64,000 bases of DNA from Pterobdella sp. o SKG-2022. Lineage: Eukaryota; Annelida; Clitellata; Hirudinida; Piscicolidae. The DNA lies in the NCBI GenBank assembly GCA_964035795.1, contig OZ038321.1, forward strand, positions 1,866,244 through 1,930,243. The letters run 5' to 3'. The notes beneath the pieces were generated by a model that saw only the letters and a list, made by a program, of their open reading frames with translations, was not told the origin of the DNA and did not search any database. The position numbers and the translations under genes are program-made. This document shows positions 1-12,800 of the stretch, in pieces (within the stretch, counting starts at the first letter, position 1; each line of letters opens with the position of its first letter).

Positions 1-1
1 G

Positions 2-172
2 CAGCAAAAGAAAGTGCATGTGGTAGCAAATGTAATTGGAGTCCTTGGAAATATAAGCAAGAACTTCATAGGCTTTCTACACCAATTAGAAATTAATACA
101 AATATGGGAGAGTTGCAAAAGTCGGCATTACACGGTACCGCAAGAATATTGAGGAAAGTTCTGGAGCTGTAG
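2..172 (+). mobile_element. Non-LTR retrotransposon, C-terminal end of the ORF (partial)
   Basis: An open frame entering from the left edge reads VVANVIGVLGNISKNFIGFL and ends LHGTARILRKVLEL-stop. A VIGxLGxxxKN...TARILRKVLE ending is, from my knowledge, typical of reverse-transcriptase ORF C-termini in non-LTR elements of many invertebrates. It is followed by an 84-bp 3' UTR that runs directly into (TAA)n. The clade cannot be settled from this piece. Confidence 0.7.
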
Positions 173-256
173 GCAGACTTAATAAGACTCTGTCATTAGT
201 TATGACCCGTCTTACTAAAATTTTCTCAGCAAAATGCTTGATAGATTTCATATAAT

Positions 257-390
<134 letters not shown>

Positions 391-753
391 AAATGAAGAT
401 AAAATACAAAATTTTTATAGTTTGAGTTTAATATTAACCAGAATATTAATTGAAAATAGACCGCCTATGAAATCAGCCGATGGAATTGACAACCAAAAGT
501 AAATTATATTTAGAACTTGGAAGACAATTGTCAAGTTTTTCAAGCACAAATTTAACAAAACACCTCTACATGCTCTAAATAGTGGTTGAGATCTACCTAT
601 GTATGATCGCGTTGGATCCACGCTCGAAAATGTGCTCATGATTAACAAAAAAAAAAAAAGAAAAATGTATAAAAAACAAAAAAAAACGGAAAAATAGTAT
701 TTAGTTTTTTTATATAATAATATAATATTATACTAATATATATATAAAAAAAT

Positions 754-796
<43 letters not shown>
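754..796 (+). repeat. (TTA)n microsatellite
   Basis: Pure TTA run of about 14 units. Confidence 0.9.
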
Positions 797-797
<1 letters not shown>

Positions 798-1356
798 TGT
801 AGGGCGCACAGTTTGCAAACTAGGTTTGCCGCAGTTTTCAAGAATTAATAGGGTACTAACTTTTCATTATGATTCAATAGAAAAAAATCGAAATAATTTT
901 ATTTTTTTATGAGAATTTTTTAAATTTATTCTAGTCCCACCATTATTATGAATCAAAAAAATGGTGCTCAGAAGAAGGAGGTATATATGAATATAACTAA
1001 AATGGTGTATAACTGATCGTTAACTACAATATTAAATCCAAATAATAAATTAATTAATTGGAAAAAAATATGAATAAATAAAAAATAAAAGACTTAGTAA
1101 ATGAATAAATAAATTTTACAGTGTATAAATAAACAAATCAAATAAATTCAAAAAATAAATAAATAATAAAAATAAACAAACAATATAAAAAAAAAATTAG
1201 AATAAATGGAAACAAATAATTTAAATAAATAATGGAAATAACAATTTTTATATTCTTGCATTAATTTTATTTAGTTCTAGGTCGATAAATCGAACAATCT
1301 AAAACCCTCCGGGGTCTTGTGATCTTAAATAGCGCATCCTTCCTTTCACTTTGCGC

Positions 1357-1357
<1 letters not shown>

Positions 1358-1429
<72 letters not shown>

Positions 1430-1440
1430 CATTATTATTC
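1358..1440 (+). repeat. (TTA)n microsatellite
   Basis: About 27 TTA units with one TCA variant near the end, directly after tttgcgc. Confidence 0.9.
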
Positions 1441-1496
1441 TTGAAGTTTTTTTGAATAATGTTTTTTTTCTTTACCATTATGTTAGTTTTATAGTT

Positions 1497-1592
1497 TTAT
1501 TATTATTTGTATTATTATTATTTGTATTATTATTATTTGTATTATTATTATTTGTATTATTATTATTTGTATTATTATTATTATTTGTGTTA
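1497..1592 (+). repeat. 15-bp minisatellite TTATTATTATTTGTA
   Basis: Six near-identical 15-bp units, the last expanded by one TTA. It gives a spurious Asn4-Thr repeat reading on the minus strand. Confidence 0.9.
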
Positions 1593-2282
1593 TTTAAATT
1601 TTTCCTTTTGGGAATTCTCGGTAGAATGTAATAAAAAAAAGTTAGAAATTTTGAAATTTTTAGTGATGCATCCGAGTAAAATAAAAATCTTTTGGCAAAA
1701 AAACCAGCAAAATAGATAAAATTAAATTTTTTTTTAATAATGAAAAATATGCAAGATAATATTAAAACATATGGTAGCATTAAATGCAAGTCAAAAAAGA
1801 AACTAAATTATTTAATTTGTATGGAATAAATTTAAATAAATTTAAATAAATAAATTCTAAAGGTGGATCTAGATTCATTCGGTTTTCAACATTTTTCTTA
1901 TTAAAAATTACAAATAATTGATCAATAAAAAATATTAACTGATTTGAATCGAAAAAAATAATATTCAAATAAAAAATTTGGAAAAATTCTATACAAAAAT
2001 TTTAAAATATTTATGAATTAAACACTAAAAAATGGTAATTCCACTTTCAAGATAGTCATCATGAAGTCGAGTTTACGCAAAATGACGTTATATTTGCATT
2101 TTTCAACTACACAACTCTTCAAATTGTCTTGTCCAATTTGTCTCCATTCCGAATCAGTTTTGAATTTCACACTTTAAATGATAAAACATAATTTTTTTGC
2201 CATTTTAATTATAGTTTACAAATAATTATTTCTATTTTTTTTGTTTATATTTTCTATATAACTTATCCTTCTCCATTATTTT

Positions 2283-3886
2283 TCATACTTTTCCTTCATT
2301 AACATCTATTTTATTATCCTCATTAGCTTTTTCTGTATTTCTTCTTTCGTTCAAAAACAAAACTGGTCTAACGTGAGCAATATTTTTCTCAGATCCAAGT
2401 GGCAATTTACTACGGCATGAGTTCTGTGGGCTTGAAAAACCATTGATTGAGCTGTTGAGAATAGCATCATATGGTGTATTTTCAGGCAAAATACTATTTT
2501 TATAGTTGTCATTTTGTTCTTCTCTTTCGCAAACTTGGTTCAAATGTGGATTAGCTTCTGAAGAGTTAGTACTGTTGAAGTTTTTTAAGGAAGATTCAGA
2601 CTGGGCTGAACAGGTTGGCGTTGATATATTTTGAGCTTTGATTTCAGATGGGTTCACATGGGGCGGTGTTTTATGGAGTGGTTCAGTTTGCGGCAGTGTG
2701 GGCTGAGATGGTGTGGTGTGAGATGGTGTGGTGTGAGATGGTGTGGTGTGAAATGGTGTGGTGTGAGATGGTATGGTGTGAGACTGTATGGTTGAACTAT
2801 GTTGTGGTGTAGTGTGAGACTGCGAAGTTGCCCGGTATGAAAGGGATGTGTTGGCTTGTGGAAAAAATGTACGGGTCGGTGAGATGTGGGGTGAAATTTT
2901 TGCTTGGACAAGTGTTGGTGTGGTTTTGGGTACTGTGATGGTGTGATGACTTGAAGATATGCTGGTTGATATTTGGTGGGTGGATGGGTCTTGGATGGGT
3001 GAAATATTTTGGTTTGATGGTTGGGTTGTGTGTAGTGTAGATGAAGTGTTGTAGGTAGATGTGGGATAGGATGAGGATGAGGGTATTTGGTGTGTGGGTG
3101 AGGAGTTTATTAGAGAGGGTGGGTGGGGTGGTAACGGATGTGTTTTTTTGTTAGAGAATTGAATCAAATGATTGTTCTCGCTGTTTTTTTTGTTGTTTTT
3201 TGCTGATTTGACCGTGTTTGGAATAATTGATTTTTTCATTCCTGCATTGCTCAAGGTAATAGTTTTGCAAAACTCTTCGTTTTTCAGAATATTTTTTTTT
3301 GTGTTGTTTCCACCAACAGACTTGTTTGAATCAAAAGTAATGGAAACTCCGTTAATTTTTCCATCTGGGACCTCACTCTCAGTTCCTAAATCATCATTTT
3401 TAACGTTAAAATCATTTTTTTCAAAGTTTTCTTTGATAAAAAAATTGAGGTTTTCTTCGTGGTTTTGTAAATCCAGCAATAACAAATGGTAGGGGATATT
3501 CTCGAGTATTTTTTGCTGTGGTCTTTGCATCATTTGCTTATGTACCAACACCTTATTTATATTATTTATGATATTGCTACTTGAGAAAGTCTTCTCCTTA
3601 CTTTTAATATAAAAGTTTTTCTCTATACTCTGCTTAAAATCAGTGCCAATGAAAGATATGTTAGAGGAAGCTAATTGGTCGCATGAATCATTCTTTTTTG
3701 AGCCTTCCATCGTTCTTAAAAAGTAAGCTTTATTTGTGTTTTTGGTTTTTTGCACAACAAAATTTGGCTCAGAAGTGTTGTTTTTTATTTCGACATTTTT
3801 GTTGTTGTTTTTATTCCCTTTACTATTTTTATTATTAAACTTGTCGAGATATGGTTGCTCGTTGCTGCTCGTCAGCTCGTAGCCAC
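2283..3886 (-). CDS. Exon 6: long low-complexity cytoplasmic tail and stop
   Basis: The exon opens after aacctgcag with GYELTSSNEQPYLDKF, then an Asn/Lys-rich stretch, then about 530 codons with no stop in DNA that is otherwise full of stops. The centre carries repeats of S-H-T-T-P (2700-2800), Pro/Ser/Thr/His-rich blocks on both sides, and an acidic end before TGA at 2283. Base composition is markedly richer in GC than the flanks. The first in-frame Met lies inside the exon, so the acceptor defines its start. Confidence 0.78.
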
Positions 3887-6800
3887 CTGCAGGTTAAATC
3901 ATCAATATTAAAACTTTTTATTGTTATTTTTATTATTCGTTATTATTTTTATTATTCTTTGTTTTCGTTTCATTATTTCTTTTTACTAATAGCTATTGTT
4001 GATATCATTATCGTTTTTGTTATGATATAAATAAAACTAATAATTTTATCATCTCTACTGTTTCTATACGATTATTGTATAACGTTCAACTTTCACAAAT
4101 GATGACTTATCTCAAAAGTGTTTTGTTCAAAATTCTTTAAAAAAATTCTTTGAGAGGTGTGTCAGAATAAGAAAAATAAAAAATTACGCAATAAAACTTG
4201 TTACATAAAAATATTTTAAATAAAATTTAAGAATTTTTAATATTAAATTTCATGAAAACTCATTCTAAAACATCAAAAAAATGTCGTGAATGTTCATTTA
4301 TTTTTGGGGAATTTTTTATTCTTACAACAAAATGTAGTTTTTCCATTTTTTTTTTGGTTAACTAAAACAGGTTCTTCTCAAATCATATCGACCAAATCGT
4401 TGGAAAAAGCTATCAAATCCTTGCAGTCAGTCATCAAATTTCTCAATCTCTCATCAAGTGTTCAATAATAATATTAACCACTCACAACCATCTGGAAATC
4501 CGCAGCAAAAGATGCGACAAGAATGTAGTGGTGTGTTATAAGCTGGATCTTCTCTGACCTTTTGGAAGCATTTACAGCAACAACAGCATATGAACCAAAA
4601 AAGGAGGATGACGACGAAGATGAGAATGAAGATTAAGGGGTAGCTGAAGTTGGTGTAGACACTCCTAGGGATGATAAAAAAATTTATTTTTATTTTTGTT
4701 GTTTTTACCATCATTTTTGTTATTCTTATTAATAATTATTTTATTATTTTTGTTTTTTTTTACATTTTTCGTAATAATACGATTATTCATTTTCATTATT
4801 ATTATAATATGCAAAATTTTGTTTTTATTTTTTGTTGAAGTCAATCAAAACAGGCGTTTCGCTTAGTGGTTAAATTTCTCAGTCTCGGATTAATGATTCA
4901 AAGTTCTTTTTACATCAAATAATTCCTATTTGATGTAAAAAACTTCAATTTCATTGGGAAACTTCAGAAAACAAAGCGTATGAAAAAAGTTTCAAAAAGA
5001 ATTTATAGTGCATCTTAATGAAAATCAAATTTTCTTGACATTTATTCAGATAGATAATCTCAATTCTGCGGTGAAAATTGGGAGAATTACTGCGGAAAAA
5101 AACACGCAAAATTAAATTAACCTATTCGTCGCTTTTATTATATTTACCGACTTCAATTTGTCTTCCGTTTGATGAAAAATGCTAATTTGACCTTCGGAGA
5201 GAAAACAAATTTTTTTTGAATAATTTTTGACAAAAATAGTCTCAAAACCATTTTAGTTTTAAATCTGATTTTTATCCATTTTCATTTGGGATTACTCAGC
5301 TTGAAAAATGTTTTTAAAAATCCAAACACGTTCAATATATCCTGAAACTTATTATTTCTTTAATTTTTTCCCTTTTTTATTTATTTTTCTACTAGTTTAA
5401 AACTTCTCAAAACTAATTTAGGTTTGTAATCATTTTTGATAAGTTTTGAAAGGATTAATATTTTGTAATTATGGAAGAAACTAAGTCGATCATCAGTCGC
5501 CCTTATTGGGCTTTTGGTTGAACAATTGACAGGTTTTACAGAGTGCAAATTTTTACATTAGTACAATGGAAAAAATAAAAGTAAACTCTGAAGAAATAAT
5601 TATAATAAAAACAAAAAATAAAAATAAAAATAATTAAAAAAAAATTCAACGATAAAAATGTTACTTAAAATACATTAAACTCAATAAAAAATCGTTTCAA
5701 GTGGTCCCATCAATCTATGACTGTAAGGTTGTATTGCATTACATCCAAGATAGAGTTTGAGTTGATAATGCTGATGATGATGATGTTGATGGTGATGATG
5801 ATGATGGTGATGATGATGATGGTGATGATGATGATGGTGATGATGATGGTGATGATGATGACGATGATGAGAGTGGTGATGATGATGATAATGATGATGA
5901 GGAGGAGGAGGAGGAGGACTATATCATACAAACTTTAACTTTCAAAGAACCAAATCTTTCAACTGAAACATCAAAAGTTGGAACCTTCAAAACCACCCAT
6001 ATAATAACTTCTCATCTGCATCATTCCTACACTCTTGAACATAAAACTTTAGTATGAATATAAATAAAAAGTCATTATTCGCAGTCATATATTGATGAAT
6101 TGGTATTTATTATAAGGTTATCAGATATATGTCGTAGTAGTTTTCTATGGCATGAGTCAATGAAGAGTTTTTGCGCTGAAAAGTTTTGATGATCAAATTA
6201 AGCATTTAAGCGCTCTTGAACGCTGCAGAAGTGAAGCCTTGTAAATTGAATTATTTTTGAAAGATTAAGTTTGAATATTAAATAAGCATAGCTCCAAGAC
6301 GAATGGAATTATTAGGATAGCTTGCCCGACCATGGCTTATGTTTTAAACAAGCTTTGTATCTTTAAAATAATTGTTTTATTTCAAACTTTTTTTATTGAA
6401 AAATTTAATTTAGTTTTTCCTACAACACTTTGAAGCGAAAAAACAAAATAATGATTTTTTAAGCCTAACACTACAACACGAGAACACTTTTTTCGGCACA
6501 CAGATTTTTATATTTATGGAAAAAACAATTAGATGAAACTCAAAAAAGTTCGATAGAGGAGAACAAGCTAAAAATTATTTACAAACTAATTAAAACTAAA
6601 AATCAATTCAAAACTCAAATGTGGTTTTATCGCACAAAACATGGGCAATATTATCAAATGTAAATTTTAATGAAATGAAAAATATTATAAACACCGTAAA
6701 AGATAAAATAAAATAATTAAGAAAAAAAGGAAGAAGAACGGAGACAAGAAAGAATACTGGCAAGATTTGCCTCCCAAACCAAGTATTTTTTATGGAAAAG

Positions 6801-9800
6801 TTGTTATGCCCTCTAGACGACGACCTGTTGGTTTGAGAATACTTGGCCAGCCAATCTTTCCGGTTCAAAACTAATTTTCAAAGTTTAGTGAACTCCACGT
6901 AGCTTTTGCAGGTCGATCTCACTTTATAAAAGGAACCATACAAATTGGATTTACATGTTATTTCTACACAAACAACATCTGAATTCCATCAACTCATCTT
7001 CAAAAAAAATTAACTCAGTAACTTATATACCTCAGTAGAAAATTTGGAGCTGAAAATTGGTGCATCAGTCAAAAAGAAAAATTTCTCTTCAAATTGGCAG
7101 GGTAGCGATCTATCATGGAAATTAAATGTTGCCAACGCTGCCAAGGGATGGTCTACATGGATAAGAACTTTTTCAGTGTTTGTTGGGGATAAAAAAATAT
7201 AAATTTGTATTACGGGGCTGTATTTGATGAGTTAAGTTCCAAAATTTACGTAGATATATTTATATAGAATCTTCAACTGTTATGAGTTAATACTTACATT
7301 AGAAATTCATTTCATAAAAAAATATAGTTTACTTAACCTTCTATATATTTCATCGATTTTTTAACTTGCAATCTTAACCTCAAAAACACCTGAAAATGTT
7401 ACTTTTACAATAGAACTCTAAATACCGAGTGTTTTTTCATTTTTTTTCTTATTAACATCTTAAGTTAATCACTGTTCTGACAGTGGACCCTTCACCAAAA
7501 AAAAATTTCAAAACCTCAAAAACCATATAAACTCAACAGCACCAACCACTGTTGTTGGGTATAATGGTTGGGGAGGATGTTTTCCACAACTGTGTCCTTG
7601 CTTTGGACGCATCTGAACAGGCTCCATGTATGGTGGTACCTGGAGTGTGAAGGAGGTGGGGTGTGGGTGGTAGCTGGGAGGGGGGNNNNNNNNNNNNNNN
7701 NNNNNNNNNNNNNNNNNNNNNNNNNNNNNNNNNNNNNNNNNNNNNNNNNNNNNNNNNNNNNNNNNNNNNNNNNNNNNNNNNNNNNNNNNNNNNNNNNNNN
7801 NNNNNNNNNNNNNNNNNNNNNNNNNNNNNNNNNNNNNNNNNNNNNNNNNNNNNNNNNNNNNNNNNNNNNNNNNNNNNNNNNNNNNAACTAAAAAAAAAAC
7901 AATAATATATGCAACTGTTAACAGCCCATCACCTGCAACACATGAGAGAACTTTTGGAGCGAAACGTGCAACAACAATGGTCCAGACTAGGAATGTAGGA
8001 GTTAACTGTGCAGATGTGTGTAAAGTAGACATACTGCTTTTCTAGACATTCTTCTATTACCCCGCTTCTTTTCGAGTCTCTCAGTGAAGTTGACTTATTG
8101 GTGTTGGAAACTGTGGTTGAGTGTGGGGGTAGAATAAGTAGGGTGGGTTGAACTGGTTGGAAAGAGGGGAAATCAGGTTGGATGGCATAAGGTTGTGTTG
8201 AATGAGTTAGAATAAGTCAAGTTTGAAAAATAAAGACTCGATTTGAGTTTGAATTGATAGGAGAGAAGTTTTTTTTGGCAAAAAAAAAATGTTTAAGAAA
8301 GAAAAAATTAAAAACTAGGTGGTCAACGCAATAAAATGTGGATTTGTGGGAAATCAATAAAAAAAAAGAAAAATTTCAAACTACTAAAACAGTTTTTTTT
8401 AAATTTTAATTGACAGTTTGAGATTAAGTGTACTAACGTTGATTTATAACTGGGATTTTGAAGCGTGGGTTTCATTTGGTGTGATTAGAGGTACGAGTGC
8501 CATAAAACTGGCAATATCGCGTGGTTTGTGATGAACAAACTGAGAAATTTAGAAGTTGGAACCGGAATGGTTGAATAAAAGAATGAAATAAAAAAAGAAG
8601 AGCTGAAAGAAATGATGTTGGACAAAAAAATAGATTTCGAAAATAAAAAATTTTTGTATTAAAACCAAAAAGAAAATTAAAAAAGTGGAACGTATCATAA
8701 AAAAATAAAAACCTTGAAATATATAAGTAAAAAAAATTTTTAAATAAAAAATAGATAATATTAAAAACATAGTCATATATGTAAATTTTTGAAATGCTTT
8801 TAAGCTTTTCTATTCAAAAATGGATTCGTAATGGAAATTTATTGAAACTATTATTAAAAATTTATGTTTTCGAAACTCATTTTTTAGTCATTGTTCAAAA
8901 TACTGCTGAAAAATAATGATTTCACACCAAAAAAATCATTTAAACTCGAATTTTTTTTAGTTTTTATGAAGTTTTCGGTTTTTAGAAAGCAAAAAATTTT
9001 TTATTTTTGGAAATTTGTTTAATTTAAACCGGAAAGAAGCAAAACGACCGTAAAAATAGCTCAAAGCAATAAAACAGGAAAGCGTTAAAAAGCAAAACTG
9101 ATCATGAAATTGATCTAGTTGGGCAACAGAAATAAAAAAAATCTCGTATATTTATGAAGGTTTTTATTGAAGAATAAAATTTTAACACCATAGAAAAAAC
9201 AAAGAATATTAAAAAATAATTATTTTACTTTATTCAAAAATTTTTTTTTGCTAAATAACATTAATTTGGAATTTTTTGAGGATATTTGCAAGAAAAGACG
9301 ATTTCAGATAAGCTTTATTTTTTCAAAAGACTTTTACGTTTTTGATGACAGAAATGAACGGAAATATGATGAAATGACTTTAAAAAGAATTTATTTGGAA
9401 GAATAAACATAAAACCAATATAAACACAAAAAAATGGCATAATATCATCTAAAAAAATTAAAGGAAAAATTGAAAAAAATGCTTATAGTTCGAAAATAAT
9501 CAAAAACATTCTCAATATAATCAGTGTTTTTTTTTTAACACAATTTTTTTATTGATATAAAACTTTGTATATAACAACTCCAAAAGACAGTGAAACAGTT
9601 ATGTAAAACAATTTTGAAGACATCGTGTGTAATTTTTTTATATTTATTTTTTATCAAAATTGAGAAATTTTTGAGTTTTTTTATAAATAAAAATCATAAT
9701 ACAAAACTCTACTGAACAAAATAATTTGAAAAACAATTTGAAGCTAAAATTTTTAAAGGAATACAAATAAATTTACTAACATTTTTCTTTCATGAATAAG

Positions 9801-12800
9801 TTTAAATTTTAAAAATTTGTAAAAACATTATAAAAAATGAAGCAGTGAATAAAAATATCTTTTGAAAACTTTAATGAATATAAAAATTTTGATAAATTTT
9901 GCAAAATTAGCTCAAAAAAAATTTAAAATGAGTGAAAAAAAAAATTAACCGACAGGAAATCATATTGGGATATTAAAAAAATATGAAATATTGGACCTTC
10001 TATCGAGGATTTTTGATTAATAACTTGAACTTTTGAAAATGGATTTAGATATAAAAATAATGAATTTTTCAAAACAAATTATAAATTAAAATTGTTGTAT
10101 TAATTTTAAACTTTTAGAACAAAAACTGAGATCCATTTTTGAATAACTCGAAAAATATATGAATTCGAGTGAAATTCCTCATCAATAAAGCTTTGATAAT
10201 GATATCATATAAAAACCTGAAAAAAGTTAAAAAAAATTGTTTTCTAGTTAAAAATATTTTTTTAAATGAAAAAATTCGAAAAAAAAATTTTATAAAATTT
10301 TTGAAAAAAAATATAACTTTTTCATAAAATTAATCGAATTTACACCTTTCAAACAAACATCGAAAACTGAAGTTTATTAAAATTTAGTTCAATTAAAAAC
10401 TAATTTATAACTTGAAATTCTCAACTTATTTCAAAATAAAATTTTTATATACCAGAGTTGCACTCCACAAAAAAATGAAAACACACGTGGTTTCAATTGA
10501 TTTAAAATTGAAACATTGTTTCAGAAACAATTCAATGATAGTTTTTGTTTGAATTTATATAGCGCTCTTTTTATTAGAAACAAAATTAAAATACTCACAG
10601 TCTTGTAGACATATCTCAATTTGATCTTTACTGCAAGAACTGTCTGCAAAAAAAAGAATAAAACTAATTTAAAAAAATAAATGAAACTCTTAATAATGGA
10701 AACAAATAAAAATGCATTTAACTAAATTATACATTTTTCATTTGTTCCATGATTCTGATGGAGTTTTTTTCTAAAATTTCATTTGAAATTGATCAATATA
10801 GAAAAGTTTCTTTTTTGAATCAGTCAAAAAAAATAAAGAAATTCGAATAAATAACTTTCACACTTCTTAGACGTATTGAGATTGAATTAGAGTTTTTCTG
10901 CTCAAAACTTTTTTTTCATACAATTTATATTTTTATATTTATTGCGAGTTTCAAAATGTTGTTTTATTTTTTGTATTTTTAAAATTCAGATAAATTTTTT
11001 CAACTTTTTTCATTTCCGTTTGCACTGAAACCCTTCGAAAAAATTTGGAAAAGTTATTTAAAAACATTTAAATAAAAAAAAATAAAAATAACAAAAAATA
11101 TAAAATTTATTTTAACAAAATATGAAAGTACAAAAAAAACCGTTACAGCTTGTTTGGAGTCCTCTACTTCCTCATTTTTATGGTTTTTAGAAATTCTTTT
11201 TATTCACCAGTTAGTTTATCTATCAACATTGAAAAAACTTCATTTTAATTTTTTTATTGATTTTGATGTATTTTTTGATAGATTTTTTTTCATATAATTT
11301 TAAACCAAAAGCAAAACCATTGGAAACTATTTATATGCCTCTGCCTTCTCATTTCATGCCTCATAAGACACTATACAAACTAGCTTCATTTAAAAAACTT
11401 AATAATATTATAAATAGATTTATTTTGATGAACTTATTTGTTTCACGCATGATAGAAAATTATTTATATGAATATAAAAAATTTAGAATCTTTTTCAAAA
11501 CTCAAGTTGAAAACTCAAGTACGAAGTCAAAATTATGACGAAACTAACTTGAAATTGTTTTTAATTTTGAAAAAAAAATATTTTTAGTAATTATAAAAAT
11601 TTATTTATTTAAATTTATATAGCGCACTTTTTACATAAAATAAGCATGTATCAAAGCCACTTGAAAGTAAAAATGAAGTTTATGAAAAGATTATAGTCTA
11701 TACAAATAAGTCTTGAGTGTTGATTTGAATGAGTGGCGAGAAAGGGTTTTGATTTAATTAAGAAGAGCGTTCCATATTGAAGGTGCTGCATGGCTGAATG
11801 ATCTACCGAAATACTTTGTTCTGCCAACAAAATGCTAAAAATGGAAAAAAATTTTTAATCAAGGGCCTTTCACTTATTTAGCGCTAAACTGAAACGCTGA
11901 AAATAATTTCTACGGAATTAAGAACCAGTTCTCAGCTGGTGGAGTTTGCGAAGTTTTTTAAATTGAGTTGAAAAAGAAAATCAATAGTCTTTATTGAGTT
12001 TTCGCATTTCAAAACTATGAAAAATTTTAAAGCAAACATTTTTTCGGTAGTCTTTTGTTTTTTCTTCATTTATGTAGCGCTATATGAATATGTTTTATTT
12101 TTAAATTCACTTTTCACTTTTTTATGTTTTTTAAATAAGAGAAAATCATCAAAAGGCGGTGAAGCTTTGCACGCCAAACCCATCTTTATTGCTAGCTAAA
12201 TTAAATAAATGTCCGTTTAAAAAATTTTTTTTCCAGTTTTTTTTGTTTTTTCACATTCAAAAACTTCTATTTTAAGTTTTATTTGATTTTTTTTTCAAAT
12301 AATTTTCTTTCCAATTATTTGGAATTTTTATATTATTTTTTAAACAGTTTTTTAAATTTTTTTGTTTTTTATTTTGTTTTTTTAAATTATCCAAGTAAAT
12401 TGTAGTCAATTACTCATATAATTAAAGTTGGATAAAATTTTATTTCTATAATTTTTGTTTTTTTTTATAATTTTCTGATAGTTATTTTTTAAATTGAATA
12501 TAACTATTAAAAAACAGACAAAACTATCTCTAATAAAACAGAAAAATTTATAATAATTATATCACAGTTAATTATTTTTGAAAAAATTTGAAGCAAAAAC
12601 CATTTCAAATGAGCCGTCCATTTCCGCTTTCACCTGTTCCAAAAGCAATCTTTTCTCATCAAAAGCTAATCTCTGACATTAAACCGCGCCGATAAACATA
12701 GTTTTCAAAAATTTTTTCGAAAGTTAATCTAAATGGTTAGTTTGTGCCACTTAAAAATTTTTCATTAGAGTTTTGGAATTACTGGACTGGTTAAAATTTG

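Larger units (their letters stand above)
4665..7532. other. Intron 4 of the orphan membrane gene
   Basis: AT-rich sequence holding a tRNA-like SINE relic (about 4848-4905), a short perfect hairpin (4907-4941) and a GAT-type microsatellite (5767-5920). No exon with acceptable splice sites was seen on either strand. Confidence 0.5.

Noticed and set aside
5710..5938. Poly-Met and poly-Ile open frames
   Set aside because: Translations of the GAT-type microsatellite.
7895..8035. Exon-like frames on both strands beside the first gap (MRELLERNVQQQW on plus, TFLVWTIVVARFAPK on minus)
   Set aside because: No consistent splice sites, and the two strands cannot be told apart.
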